Source: Epilithonimonas vandammei
GTDB taxonomy: Bacteria > Bacteroidota > Bacteroidia > Flavobacteriales > Weeksellaceae
Direction: 5' to 3'
DNA: 64,000 bases
Assembly (NCBI RefSeq): GCF_003860525.1
Contig: NZ_CP034161.1
Coordinates: 310,001 to 374,000 of the forward strand
Position numbers and translations under genes: made by a program. Within the stretch, counting starts at the first letter, position 1; each line of letters starts with the position of its first letter. This document shows, piece by piece, positions 52,261 to 60,618 of this stretch. The notes under the pieces were generated by a model, which saw only the letters and a list, made by a program, of their open reading frames with translations, did not search any database and was not told the origin of the DNA.

Positions 52261-53928
52261 ATGGCAAATTCAAGAGCAAGAGAAACCACAGAAGCTATCG
52301 AAAGATTATATGTCTCTATGAGACACTTATTCTATAGAGGATTTTTCAAACCGTCTGGAGTGTCGGGTGAGTCATTAAGAAAACTCTTAATGGTAATCAA
52401 TCCGGAAATCTACGGAAGCATGAGCATCCCCAATAAAATAGAGCTGGACGGTTTACTTTATGTTCTTGACCGTCTTCCCGAAGGCATCGAGGAGTGTTCT
52501 TTCATCCACCTGACTTCTGACGAAGGTTTTGACAAAGGAAGCTTTGAACCTATTGTCCCTAAGAAAAGACGTAGAAATTGCTATAGAATCGATGAACACC
52601 AAATGAACATCGAAGTTCTTTTGGGACGTTCTGAGATTTATGACATCCTGACTCACTTGACTTTCCTTTATTTAGAAGCTGACAAAATCAGGAATATCGG
52701 TTTCGATTTGGAAAATGAAGGCCGCGCCAAGAGAACCTGGAATATCATTGAAGAAGTTGCGAAAGGAGAAAAAAAATACAGCCGAAAAGAAAAAGAAGTC
52801 GCATTGATTCATCTTTCTTCTTTCTTAGGACGAACTTTTGATGAGACACTAAATGCTTATAACAACTTCGGAGATGATAAAAATCCCGACCGCTTGTTCA
52901 AGATTATTTACTGGCTCGGTCAGATTAGCCTGGAAGACTGGAAGGAAAACAGAGAAAGAGAAATTTACTTTTCAGCAATTCTTCAGGAAAGAGTTGGCCA
53001 TCACCTTTTCGGGGAAAGGTGGGCAAACAAAATCAAGAAAGTCCTGGTAGAAAACGACCTTCATATGCGTCCGCTTCACATCATCAGTGCGAATATGCAC
53101 TCGGTGAAAAATATGGTTTTTGCCAATGATGCTCTTAATAAAAAAGGAACAAAAGAGGTTGATTATAAATTATTTGCGGACATCAGTAACAAAAAAGAAC
53201 TTCAGGAAAAAGTGCTGGATCACGCTATGAAAGAAGGAATGATCTACATCGACGATAACAGCGGAAGTAACATTGATGTTCAAATCATCGATCTTGCCAA
53301 GACTGAACTTAAGAATACCGTTTTCGCCAATCAAAAATATAAAGGCGATGATGTGATCCTGGTTTTTGATTACGCTTTTGGAGAACAGGCTTTCGAGGTA
53401 ATGGACGAATTACTAAGACCTTACGAAGTGAAGGGCGAAGTCTATATGATGAAAGTGAAATCGGTTTCGATAATGGGTAAAGCCGGAATCCTTACCGGCG
53501 GAAAAGGTGACATTATGATTCCAACTTCCCATATTTTTGAAGGAACAGCTGACAATTATGTTTTCGAAAATGCTCTAAAGGCAACTGATTTTGTAGATGA
53601 TGAGATCAAATCTTTCGAAGGACCGATGATCACTGTTTTGGGAACATCGCTTCAGAACAAAGACATTTTATCTTACTTTATGACAACGTCCTGGAAAGCC
53701 ATCGGCCTGGAAATGGAAGGCGCACATTATCAAAAGGCGATTCAGGTGGCGAGCAAAATCCGTCATCACATCTCTCCGGATTTATTTGTAATGTATGCTT
53801 ATTACGCTTCGGATAATCCTTTAGAGACAGGAAGCACACTTTCTTCTGGTGGACTTGGATTAACTGGTGTAAAACCAACCTATATGATTACTCATAAAAT
53901 CATCGAGAAAATTCTTGAGAAGAAATAA
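52261..53928 (+). CDS. DUF6909 family protein with nucleoside-phosphorylase-like C-terminus
   Basis: A 555-residue protein that I place in DUF6909, a Bacteroidota family without assigned function. The N-terminal ~240 residues are helical (ERLYVSMRHLFYRGFFKPSG, LTHLTFLYLEADKIRNIGF). The C-terminal half resembles the MTA/SAH nucleosidase and AMP nucleosidase fold: VSIMGKAGILTGGKGDIMIPTSH recalls the GSAGG...GDIVVP region, and WKAIGLEMEGAHYQKAIQVA matches the ribose-binding EMEGA motif. I infer an enzyme acting on a purine nucleoside or nucleotide. Single-gene unit with its own promoter and terminator. Confidence 0.75.
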   Translation: MANSRARETTEAIERLYVSMRHLFYRGFFKPSGVSGESLRKLLMVINPEIYGSMSIPNKIELDGLLYVLDRLPEGIEECSFIHLTSDEGFDKGSFEPIVPKKRRRNCYRIDEHQMNIEVLLGRSEIYDILTHLTFLYLEADKIRNIGFDLENEGRAKRTWNIIEEVAKGEKKYSRKEKEVALIHLSSFLGRTFDETLNAYNNFGDDKNPDRLFKIIYWLGQISLEDWKENREREIYFSAILQERVGHHLFGERWANKIKKVLVENDLHMRPLHIISANMHSVKNMVFANDALNKKGTKEVDYKLFADISNKKELQEKVLDHAMKEGMIYIDDNSGSNIDVQIIDLAKTELKNTVFANQKYKGDDVILVFDYAFGEQAFEVMDELLRPYEVKGEVYMMKVKSVSIMGKAGILTGGKGDIMIPTSHIFEGTADNYVFENALKATDFVDDEIKSFEGPMITVLGTSLQNKDILSYFMTTSWKAIGLEMEGAHYQKAIQVASKIRHHISPDLFVMYAYYASDNPLETGSTLSSGGLGLTGVKPTYMITHKIIEKILEKK

Positions 53929-53935
53929 AATTGAG

Positions 53936-53960
53936 AGCCTCCGATTTGGAGGCTTTTTTG
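53936..53960 (+). terminator. Terminator of the DUF6909 gene
   Basis: AGCCTCC (53936-53942), loop GATTT, GGAGGCT (53948-53954), then a T run: a compact, strong hairpin. Confidence 0.9.
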
Positions 53961-53973
53961 TTTTTTAAATCTC

Positions 53974-54037
53974 GCAGATTGTTCTGATTTTGCAGATTCA
54001 TTTTTATTGAAATCAGCGCCATCTGTAAAATCAGCGA
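53974..54037. repeat. Inverted 9-bp-period arms downstream of DUF445 gene
   Basis: Left units GCAGATTGT, TCTGATTTT and GCAGATTCA (53974-54000). Right units AATCAGCGC, CATCTGTAA and AATCAGCGA (54011-54037). The arms are approximate reverse complements with period 9. Confidence 0.6.
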
Positions 54038-54049
54038 GAAAATTAAATT

Positions 54050-55291
54050 CTATATAAAATTAGCAATCGTATAAATCAGCAGACCTACCAGACCACCAAC
54101 AATGGTTCCGTTGATTCGGATAAATTGCAAATCTTTTCCAACTTCAAGCTCTAACTTTCTGCTGAGTTCTTTTCCCTCCCAGTTGCCAACAGTTGTGCTG
54201 ATGAGTTCACCAAAATTCTGTGTGTTTTTCAGAATATATTTATACGCTGTTAATCTCACCCAACTATCAATTCGATTTTGGAACTGTTCATTGTTTTGAA
54301 GATTTGCGACAAATTCGTCTATATTTTTTTTGACGTAAGATTTCAATGTAGAATCTTCTTCTGAAAGTTCGTTGATTAATGACGATTTCAAAGATTGCCA
54401 GATATCAGATGAATATTGTTTGATTTTATCACTTTGAAGAAAATCAGATTTGATGGATTCAAATTCCGTTTTCCATTTTGGCTCATCTTTCAGCTCTTTC
54501 GAAAAATCGAGGATTTTATTGGTGATTTCACATCGTAAAGGATGATTTGCATTTTGCTCTACTTCCAGAAAATAATCGCTCAAACCTTTGGTAATTTTTT
54601 CTGCGATTTTATTGTCAATTGATTTTGGAATCAGGAAAAAACTCTCCTTTCCCACTCTTTCAGAAATCATTTGCTGATTTTCGAGAATGTAACCTTTGAC
54701 TTGAGCGCTCAGGTTGGTGATGATTTTCTGATGATCATTTTTACTGAGAAGATATTCGATCCCATTGCCTATGATGGAATTTAATTTTATGGAATCTGTC
54801 ATTTCCTCAGCTTTTCCAGAGATGAATTTTACGACAGCATCGTCATCCAGTTTATTGACAATATCTTTGATAATTGAAGATAATTCATTAATCAAAACAT
54901 CTTGATTTCTCTTTTTGGAAAGCCAATCCCCAACATAAACCGAAACTTTTAGTTTCTGAATATAAGGACGAATATTTTCCGGAGAAAGAAAGTTATCGAC
55001 CACAAAGTTCCCTAGATTATCGCCTATTTTTTCTTTCGAATTTTCGATGAGATTGGTATGCGGAATTTTAACACCTAACGGATAATTAAAAAGCGCAGTC
55101 ACTGCAAACCAATCTGCCAATGCACCAACCATCGCTGCTTCTGAAAAGGCTCTGATATATCCAATCCAATGCGACTGACTTTGTTTCTGCAAAATGGTCA
55201 TCGCTATAAAAGTCATCATCATCAAGATAAATAATCCTGTTGCTAACGTCTTATATTGCCTGAGTTGCTGTTTTTTCTGTACATCATTCAT
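54050..55291 (-). CDS. DUF445 family membrane protein
   Basis: A 413-residue protein with an N-terminal membrane segment (ATGLFILMMMTFIAMTIL, residues ~17-34) and a C-terminal one (IVGGLVGLLIYTIANFI at the end). A long helical, coiled-coil-rich body lies between. Family marks are AFSEAAMVGALADWFAVTALFNYPLG near the N-terminus and INGTIVGGLVGLL at the C-terminus, the two conserved blocks of DUF445 (YjiN/YheB-like). The function is unknown; a scaffold spanning or bracing the membrane has been suggested for relatives. Confidence 0.9.
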   Translation of the reverse strand: MNDVQKKQQLRQYKTLATGLFILMMMTFIAMTILQKQSQSHWIGYIRAFSEAAMVGALADWFAVTALFNYPLGVKIPHTNLIENSKEKIGDNLGNFVVDNFLSPENIRPYIQKLKVSVYVGDWLSKKRNQDVLINELSSIIKDIVNKLDDDAVVKFISGKAEEMTDSIKLNSIIGNGIEYLLSKNDHQKIITNLSAQVKGYILENQQMISERVGKESFFLIPKSIDNKIAEKITKGLSDYFLEVEQNANHPLRCEITNKILDFSKELKDEPKWKTEFESIKSDFLQSDKIKQYSSDIWQSLKSSLINELSEEDSTLKSYVKKNIDEFVANLQNNEQFQNRIDSWVRLTAYKYILKNTQNFGELISTTVGNWEGKELSRKLELEVGKDLQFIRINGTIVGGLVGLLIYTIANFI

Positions 55292-55374
55292 ATCTGAGAA
55301 AAATCGAAAATCGTTCCAAACAAAATTATCAATATTTGATTAAATTAAATATTTTTACAATAAATCTATCAAGA

Positions 55375-56520
55375 ATGTTAAAAAAGATCTTCAAGGTTTT
55401 CCTACTCGTCATTGCTTCTATAATTCTTCTCATATACGTCTCCGGTTACAGTTATCTGTTCCGTGCTGCAAGACTAACTTATATGAAAGGTGAAAATAGT
55501 TCTACGATAGATGACGGAAAATATTTTCCCTCCAAGATTATTTCGAAAGGCCGACCAAAACGCTGGCCTACAGATGATTTTTACAATAAAATAAAACTGA
55601 CAAACTCTCTAAAAAAACATCTTGAAGAAACAGAAACGACAGCTTTTTTGGTAGTGAAAAACGGAAAAATTTTTCAGGAACATTATTGGTACGGCTATGG
55701 AAAATATAAACCAAGCAATTCCTTTTCATTAGCTAAAACCATCACGGTTCTTCTTCTTGGAAAAGCTATTGATGATGGTAGATTTCTAAATGCAGATCAG
55801 AATTTTTCAGACTTTTATCCGGAGTTTAGTCCTAATGATTTTGGTAAAAATCTCACCCTCAGAAATCTGGCCTCTATGGAAAGCGGGCTGGACTGGAAAG
55901 AAGATTATAAAAATCCTTTTCTTCCAAATGCTGCTGCATATTATGGATTTTCATTGGCAGATGTTGTCTTTAATAAAAAACTAATAACGATGCCTGGCGA
56001 AAAATTCGAATATCAGAGTGGCGCCACACAACTTTTAGGATTTGCTATTGGCAGAGCTGTAGGAATGCCCTTATCACTGTACGCATCTTCAATGCTTTGG
56101 AAACCTCTTGGTATGGAAAATGATGCGGACTGGTCTACAGACGATATGGGTATAGAAAAGACTTTTTGCTGCATCCAGTCTAACGCAAGGGATTTTGCTA
56201 AAATCGGATATCTGCTTCTTAATAAAGGAAAAATCGACAGTGTTCCACTCATCAGTGAAAACTTTATCAATGAGATGACAACTCCTACAGAAAAGTCCGA
56301 TGGTGTCTATGGAATGGGATTATGGATTAATAATGACTATAGAATTCCCCATTATTATATGCGTGGACTCAACGGGCAATATGTAGTAGTTATCCCCCAA
56401 TATGATATGATCATCATACGTCTAGGTAAGAAAGAAGGCGACGAGAAAGACAGCAAAAACAGGCCAAAAGAAACCGAATTTTATATTGATGAGGTATTGA
56501 AAATGATGACTAAAAATTAA
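55375..56520 (+). CDS. Serine hydrolase, class C beta-lactamase fold
   Basis: A 381-residue protein with one N-terminal membrane segment (VFLLVIASIILLIYVSGYSYL), so probably membrane-anchored with the domain outside. The catalytic SxxK is SLAK in NSFSLAKTITVLLLGKAID, the second motif YxS is YQSGATQLLGFAIG, and a late HYYMRGLNGQY occupies the KTG/HxG position. This pattern fits esterases and 6-aminohexanoate-dimer-hydrolase-like enzymes rather than true beta-lactamases. The ATG at 55375 is chosen over one at 55336, which adds a stretch lying in the promoter. The 3' end overlaps the TetR gene by 4 nt. Confidence 0.85.
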   Translation: MLKKIFKVFLLVIASIILLIYVSGYSYLFRAARLTYMKGENSSTIDDGKYFPSKIISKGRPKRWPTDDFYNKIKLTNSLKKHLEETETTAFLVVKNGKIFQEHYWYGYGKYKPSNSFSLAKTITVLLLGKAIDDGRFLNADQNFSDFYPEFSPNDFGKNLTLRNLASMESGLDWKEDYKNPFLPNAAAYYGFSLADVVFNKKLITMPGEKFEYQSGATQLLGFAIGRAVGMPLSLYASSMLWKPLGMENDADWSTDDMGIEKTFCCIQSNARDFAKIGYLLLNKGKIDSVPLISENFINEMTTPTEKSDGVYGMGLWINNDYRIPHYYMRGLNGQYVVVIPQYDMIIIRLGKKEGDEKDSKNRPKETEFYIDEVLKMMTKN

Positions 56521-57146
56521 TCTTGCTCATAGTCCAAAATCGCAAAAACACTTAGTAGTATGCTATTTTTCAGTTTTTGTTCTGATTCTTTCTGATATTG
56601 TGCTTCATTATTTGTAGGAACATACTGTTCATAAAAATTTTTATTTCTGATGACGAATAATGCGGAACCAATAATCATTGTAAGGATATCTTCGGATTTC
56701 GGTGCGTTATGGAAAACTCCGGAAACGATCCCTCTTTTCACTATTTCTTCTATCCTTATAACACAAGTCTGATAAAATTCCAGTAGGTCATCTTTAACAT
56801 TATCTAATGAGCGCATTTCCTGTGTCACAAATCCGTGAAAATAACTGTATTTGAATAGCAGTGAGATCACATAATTTACAATCTCCTTCATCTGCATCTC
56901 TGGTTTTCCCTCCTTTATAGTCTGAGCAAACTCGGAGAAACTTTCTTTCGTACGTTGCACCCGATATTGATAAAGATAGGACATCATCTTTTCCTTGGAG
57001 CCAAAGTAGTAGGAAATCATTGCAACATTAATGTTTGCCTTTGAGCAGATATCTCTAACCGAAGTACCATCAAAGCCTTTTTTAGCAATAAGCTCCTCAG
57101 CAACATCAAGAATTTTTATTTGTTTCTCTGTAAATTTTTTTCTCAT
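56517..57146 (-). CDS. TetR/AcrR family transcriptional regulator
   Basis: A 209-residue repressor-type regulator. The N-terminal helix-turn-helix is clear: KQIKILDVAEELIAKKGFDGTSVRDICSKANINVAMISYYFGSKEKMMSYLY (residues ~8-60). The C-terminal ligand-binding half is all-helical and unspecific. No efflux or metabolic target lies next to it: the convergent neighbour is a serine hydrolase and the divergent one a TatD-like gene. Its regulon cannot be inferred here. No clear palindromic operator was recognised upstream. Confidence 0.9.
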   Translation of the reverse strand: MRKKFTEKQIKILDVAEELIAKKGFDGTSVRDICSKANINVAMISYYFGSKEKMMSYLYQYRVQRTKESFSEFAQTIKEGKPEMQMKEIVNYVISLLFKYSYFHGFVTQEMRSLDNVKDDLLEFYQTCVIRIEEIVKRGIVSGVFHNAPKSEDILTMIIGSALFVIRNKNFYEQYVPTNNEAQYQKESEQKLKNSILLSVFAILDYEQD

Positions 57147-57294
57147 ATATATAGAACAGAATGTAAAAATAATATTATTTCATCAATTATAAAACATTTT
57201 AGCACTCGAATCTATTATAGAATTTGTAGGGAAATTTAAAAGAAAGTCAATGAGTTAATTCATCTCAAAATGTTTTCATTTAATTTAAACTTTT

Positions 57295-57302
57295 TATATT
57301 TG
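57295..57302 (+). promoter_or_regulatory. -7 box (TATATTTG) for the TatD-like operon
   Basis: An exact consensus whose last base is 3 nt before the ATG at 57306, the tightest leaderless candidate in the window. Confidence 0.6.
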
Positions 57303-57305
57303 ACT

Positions 57306-57929
57306 ATGGATTTTCTAGATTTTCATCATCATAAACAGATTAAGAAGGGAATATATAATCTTAATCATCTAGAAGCCATTCCAGATACTATGTTTTCAGC
57401 AGGAATACATCCTAAAGATATTACACAAAACTGGAAGTCAGATTTCGAAGAAATTAAAAAAAAAACGTTAGATAAAAACTGTATTGCAGTAGGCGAGTGC
57501 GGGCTAGACGGATTAATTACAGTTGATGAAAAACTGCAAAATGAAGTATTCCAAGCTCAGTTATCTTGGGCAGAAGAAATAAGAAAACCTGTAATCATCC
57601 ATTGTGTGAGACGTTTTTCGCAGATTCTCCATTTCAAAAAAGCTAAAATCCCATTAATTATCCACGGATTCAATAAAAAAGAAACTATTGCGAAAGAACT
57701 TCTGAACGTTGGTTTTTATCTCAGTTTTGGAAGAGCAGCTATGGAAAGTTTATCTTTGCAAAAAATTATCAGAAATATTCCCATAGACAGGTTGTTTCTG
57801 GAAACGGACAATTCGGATTTCAGCATACAAGATTTATATGAAAAAGTAGCCGAAGTTAAATCTGTTTCTTTTGAAAATCTTAAGAATCAAATGTGGGAAA
57901 ATCTTGGCAATATTCGACATAATGGATAA
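57306..57929 (+). CDS. TatD-family metal-dependent hydrolase (short)
   Basis: A 207-residue TIM-barrel hydrolase of the TatD type, shorter than the usual ~260. The first metal motif reads DFHHHKQIK (in place of DxHxH), then AGIHPKD, IAVGECGLDGLITVDEK (the conserved Glu), PVIIHCVRRF, IIHGFN and a terminal LETDNSDF. TatD proteins are 3'-5' nucleases or quality-control deoxyribonucleases. The start is ATG 57306; an in-frame ATG at 57270 lies before the promoter box. The last 8 nt overlap tcdA. Confidence 0.85.
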   Translation: MDFLDFHHHKQIKKGIYNLNHLEAIPDTMFSAGIHPKDITQNWKSDFEEIKKKTLDKNCIAVGECGLDGLITVDEKLQNEVFQAQLSWAEEIRKPVIIHCVRRFSQILHFKKAKIPLIIHGFNKKETIAKELLNVGFYLSFGRAAMESLSLQKIIRNIPIDRLFLETDNSDFSIQDLYEKVAEVKSVSFENLKNQMWENLGNIRHNG

Positions 57930-58650
57930 ATACTGGCTGGAGCGTACAGCGCTGCTTATAAAAAACGATGGATTAGAAAGATTGCAAAATGCAAAAGTCC
58001 TAGTTGTGGGATTAGGGGGAGTTGGTTCATTTGCTGCAGAATTTCTGGCAAGAGCCGGAATCGGAACGATGATTATTGCAGACGGTGACGTGGTGGATAT
58101 TACCAATATCAACAGACAGCTACCGGCATTACATTCTACAATTGGACAGGATAAAGTGGAATTGGTTGGAGACAGACTGATGGACATTAACCCAGAACTC
58201 AAGCTTACAAAAATCAACGAGTTTCTGGAGCCAGAAAGAATGGAAGAGCTCATAAAATCAGAAAAATTTGATTACGTGCTAGACTGCATAGATTCTCTCA
58301 CCCCAAAACTTACGCTTATAAAAACTTGCAGACGACACAAAATTAAACTCGTTTCGTCAATGGGCGCCGGCGGAAAATCGGATCCGAGTAAAGTAATGGT
58401 GAGGGACCTGCAAAAAACAAACAACTGTTTGCTGGCAAAGCAGGTAAGAAAAAGATTGAAAAAAGAAGGAATCACTAAAGGTTTTAGGTGTGTATTCTCC
58501 ACAGAACTACAAGATGAAAACAGCCTAAAACTAACGGATGGAAGCAACTTTAAAAAATCTTTTTATGGAACCATCAGTTTTATTCCAGCCATTTTTGGAT
58601 TGTATGCTGCTGCAGAAGTCATAAATTACCTAACAGGAAGAAAAAAATAA
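57922..58650 (+). CDS. tcdA: tRNA threonylcarbamoyladenosine dehydratase
   Basis: A 242-residue E1-like (ThiF/MoeB) ATPase that cyclises N6-threonylcarbamoyl-adenosine 37 in tRNA to its hydantoin form. The N-terminal DKYWLERTALLIKNDGLERLQ and the nucleotide motif VLVVGLGGVGSFAAEFLARAG are diagnostic, with DGDVVDITNINRQLPA, DYVLDCIDSLTPKL and SSMGAGGKSDPSK. It is translationally coupled to the TatD-like gene (8-nt overlap), and rnpA begins one base after its stop, so three RNA/DNA-processing genes form one operon. Confidence 0.94.
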   Translation: MDKYWLERTALLIKNDGLERLQNAKVLVVGLGGVGSFAAEFLARAGIGTMIIADGDVVDITNINRQLPALHSTIGQDKVELVGDRLMDINPELKLTKINEFLEPERMEELIKSEKFDYVLDCIDSLTPKLTLIKTCRRHKIKLVSSMGAGGKSDPSKVMVRDLQKTNNCLLAKQVRKRLKKEGITKGFRCVFSTELQDENSLKLTDGSNFKKSFYGTISFIPAIFGLYAAAEVINYLTGRKK

Positions 58651-58651
58651 T

Positions 58652-59023
58652 TTGAAACAGCACGGATTTCCGAAACAAGAAAAGCTGAAAAAAAAATCAG
58701 ATATTGACCTTTTATTTAAAAAAGGGAAATGGCTTTCTGTGGATAATCTTAGGATTATTTATCTAACTCCAAATGATACAGCCACTTTAGACAGCCACAA
58801 GACGGGAGTATCCGTATCTAAAAAATTCTTTAAAAAGGCCGTGGACAGGAACCGTTTAAAACGCTTACTCAGAGAGGCTTACAGACTAAACAAACCCCTG
58901 TACAAACAAGCATTTGGAGAGAAATCTTTGGCTATGTTATTTTGGGTTTCCAAGGAAATGCCTGAGCATTACTCAGATTTGGAAAAGAATTTCCTTGAAC
59001 TTTGTAAAAAGAAAACGAGATAA
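58652..59023 (+). CDS. rnpA: Ribonuclease P protein component (TTG start)
   Basis: A 123-residue basic protein that helps the RNase P RNA bind pre-tRNA. The core motif is VSKKFFKKAVDRNRLKRLLREAYRLNK, close to the family's RNR signature, after FPKQEKLKKKSDIDLLFKKGKWL. No in-frame ATG exists between the upstream stop (58631-58633) and the conserved region, so translation must begin at the TTG at 58652, one base after the tcdA stop. Coupling to tcdA would explain the weak start. The rnpB RNA gene is not in the window. Confidence 0.92.
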   Translation: MKQHGFPKQEKLKKKSDIDLLFKKGKWLSVDNLRIIYLTPNDTATLDSHKTGVSVSKKFFKKAVDRNRLKRLLREAYRLNKPLYKQAFGEKSLAMLFWVSKEMPEHYSDLEKNFLELCKKKTR

Positions 59024-59066
59024 TATTCTTTTTTAATTTGTAATTTTAATCTTATAAAAATTACAA

Positions 59067-59660
59067 ATGAGTGATATTTTACCTTACATCCTGAGTTCCT
59101 TCATTGGAATCGGTCTGGCTGCGGCATCAGGTTTTCGTGTTTTTTTACCTTTGTTTGCCGTGAGTCTTGCCTCATATCTTGGCTGGATTCCTATGAATGA
59201 TAACTTCCAATGGTTGTCTGGTCTGCCTACACTCATTGTCACAGGAGTCGCAACATTAGTAGAAATTCTGGCTTACTACATTCCCGTGGTTGATAATTTC
59301 CTTGATACCGTAACTGTTCCGCTGGCAACAGTAGCCGGCTCCGTTCTTTTTGCAAGTCAGTTTATAGAGTTAGGTACATTTCCACAATGGGCTTTGGCAA
59401 TTATTGCAGGTGGCGGAACAGCAGCAACCATAGCAGCAGGATTTGCCGGGACTCGTGCCGCTTCTACTGCAACTACAGCCGGAATAGGTAATAACGTCAT
59501 TGCTACAACAGAAACAGCCGGAGCTGGATTGATGTCTGTTCTCTCAATCTTTTTACCGGTTATTGCTTTCATAATTGCATTAGCTCTCTTGATTTTAGTT
59601 ATTATTTTCGGACGAAAAATCTGGCGAAAAATCAGGAATACAGCTATTGATAATCCATAA
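59067..59660 (+). CDS. DUF4126 family membrane protein
   Basis: A 197-residue, strongly hydrophobic protein with about six membrane segments; examples are ILSSFIGIGLAAASGFRVFLPLFAVSL at the N-terminus and VLSIFLPVIAFIIALALLILVIIF at the C-terminus, ending in a basic tail. ASGFRVFLPLFAVSLASYLGWI and the Gly/Ala/Thr-rich middle (AGGGTAATIAAGFAGTRAAS) are typical of DUF4126. The function is unknown. It follows rnpA by 43 nt and may be its last operon member; a palindromic terminator follows. Confidence 0.85.
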   Translation: MSDILPYILSSFIGIGLAAASGFRVFLPLFAVSLASYLGWIPMNDNFQWLSGLPTLIVTGVATLVEILAYYIPVVDNFLDTVTVPLATVAGSVLFASQFIELGTFPQWALAIIAGGGTAATIAAGFAGTRAASTATTAGIGNNVIATTETAGAGLMSVLSIFLPVIAFIIALALLILVIIFGRKIWRKIRNTAIDNP

Positions 59661-59661
59661 A

Positions 59662-59687
59662 AAAACCACCAAAATTTTGGTGGTTTT
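59662..59687. terminator. Palindromic terminator between DUF4126 and sod genes
   Basis: AAAACCACCAAAA and TTTTGGTGGTTTT make a perfect 26-bp palindrome between two convergent genes, so it can serve both. Confidence 0.75.
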
Positions 59688-59733
59688 CTATTTTAAAAAT
59701 CGCTCCCTTTAGGGTTGGGGCAACAATTTTACC

Positions 59734-60330
59734 TTATTTATTATAAAGCTCTTCCACTTTATCCCAGTTGATTACATCAAAAAAAGCGGCAACATAATCT
59801 GGTCTTCTGTTCTGATATTTTAGGTAATAAGCGTGTTCCCAAACATCTAATCCAAGAATTGGAGTTCCTTGCACATCTGCAACAGGCATTAATGGGTTAT
59901 CTTGATTCGGAGTTGACGAAACAACCACAGAACCATCAGAATTTTTCACTAACCAAGCCCATCCAGAACCGAATCTAGTTTTCGCAGCGTTAGAAAAATC
60001 TTCTTTGAATTTTTCAAAACCACCGATTTTTTCGATTTCAGCTTTCACGTTTCCAACTGGCTCTTTGCTTCCTCCTGGCGTCAAAAGTTCCCAGAAAAGT
60101 GAGTGATTAAAATGTCCGCCTCCGTTATTTCTCACGGCTGGTTTATCTGTACCTATTTTTTGGATTTCTTCAAGAGATTTTCCTTCAAGGTCTGTTCCTG
60201 CAATTGCGTTATTAAGATTGTCCACATAAGCTTGGTGGTGCTTAGAATGGTGGATTTCCATTGTTCTCGCATCGATTGTTGGTTCCAACGCATCGTACGA
60301 ATAAGCTAATTTTGGTAATTCGAATGCCAT
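59734..60330 (-). CDS. Fe/Mn superoxide dismutase (Mn-like residues)
   Basis: A 198-residue cytosolic enzyme that turns superoxide into peroxide and oxygen. Metal ligands are in [29 protein letters not shown] and [15 protein letters not shown] (Asp and His). The second-sphere pattern is Mn-type: Gly in NNGGGHFNH and Gln in [10 protein letters not shown]; a cambialistic enzyme cannot be excluded. Full length. A -7 box (60376 to 60369) lies 38 nt upstream. It is divergent from sufS across a 329-bp spacer. Confidence 0.95.
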   Translation of the reverse strand: MAFELPKLAYSYDALEPTIDARTMEIHHSKHHQAYVDNLNNAIAGTDLEGKSLEEIQKIGTDKPAVRNNGGGHFNHSLFWELLTPGGSKEPVGNVKAEIEKIGGFEKFKEDFSNAAKTRFGSGWAWLVKNSDGSVVVSSTPNQDNPLMPVADVQGTPILGLDVWEHAYYLKYQNRRPDYVAAFFDVINWDKVEELYNK

Positions 60331-60368
60331 AGTTTCGTATTTATTTTGTTATTAATAAATGAATTGCT

Positions 60369-60376
60369 CAAAAATA
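60369..60376 (-). promoter_or_regulatory. -7 box (TATTTTTG) for the superoxide dismutase gene
   Basis: An exact TAnnTTTG match on the minus strand, leaving a 38-nt leader. Confidence 0.5.
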
Positions 60377-60455
60377 CTCAATAATTATTCCTTAATCCAA
60401 TTATCACACTCATTTTATAAATATTTAACATCGAAATTTTTAATAAATTTTGCCG

Positions 60456-60463
60456 TAACTTTG
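60456..60463 (+). promoter_or_regulatory. Possible -7 box (TAACTTTG) for sufS
   Basis: The only consensus box found in the 329-bp spacer in the sufS direction. It would give a ~190-nt leader that includes the dispersed repeat and the heptad array. Confidence 0.45.
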
Positions 60464-60502
60464 ACCCGTTCTAAATAATTATAAATACCATTTTAATTAT
60501 TT

Positions 60503-60590
60503 GGGCAGCTTTTCCGTCCTCCGTTCCCAATCTTTTTGCCAGGGCTTTTCCAGCCACAAAAAAGGATTTCCACTCAGGACGGGCTGCAAC
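60503..60590 (-). repeat. Dispersed ~100-bp repeat, copy 2 (inverted)
   Basis: On the minus strand the order is AGTGGAAATCCTTTTTTG (60574 to 60557), GCAAAAAGATTG, AACGGA, then CGGAAAAGCTGCC. It matches copy 1 (48615-48722) block for block, with a different loop between. Confidence 0.75.
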
Positions 60591-60618
60591 AATTCAACGT
60601 TTTAAAAATCGGATTTCA

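Noticed and set aside
57147..57294. TetR operator between the TetR and TatD-like genes
   Set aside because: AT-rich with several weak partial palindromes; none is long or symmetric enough to support.
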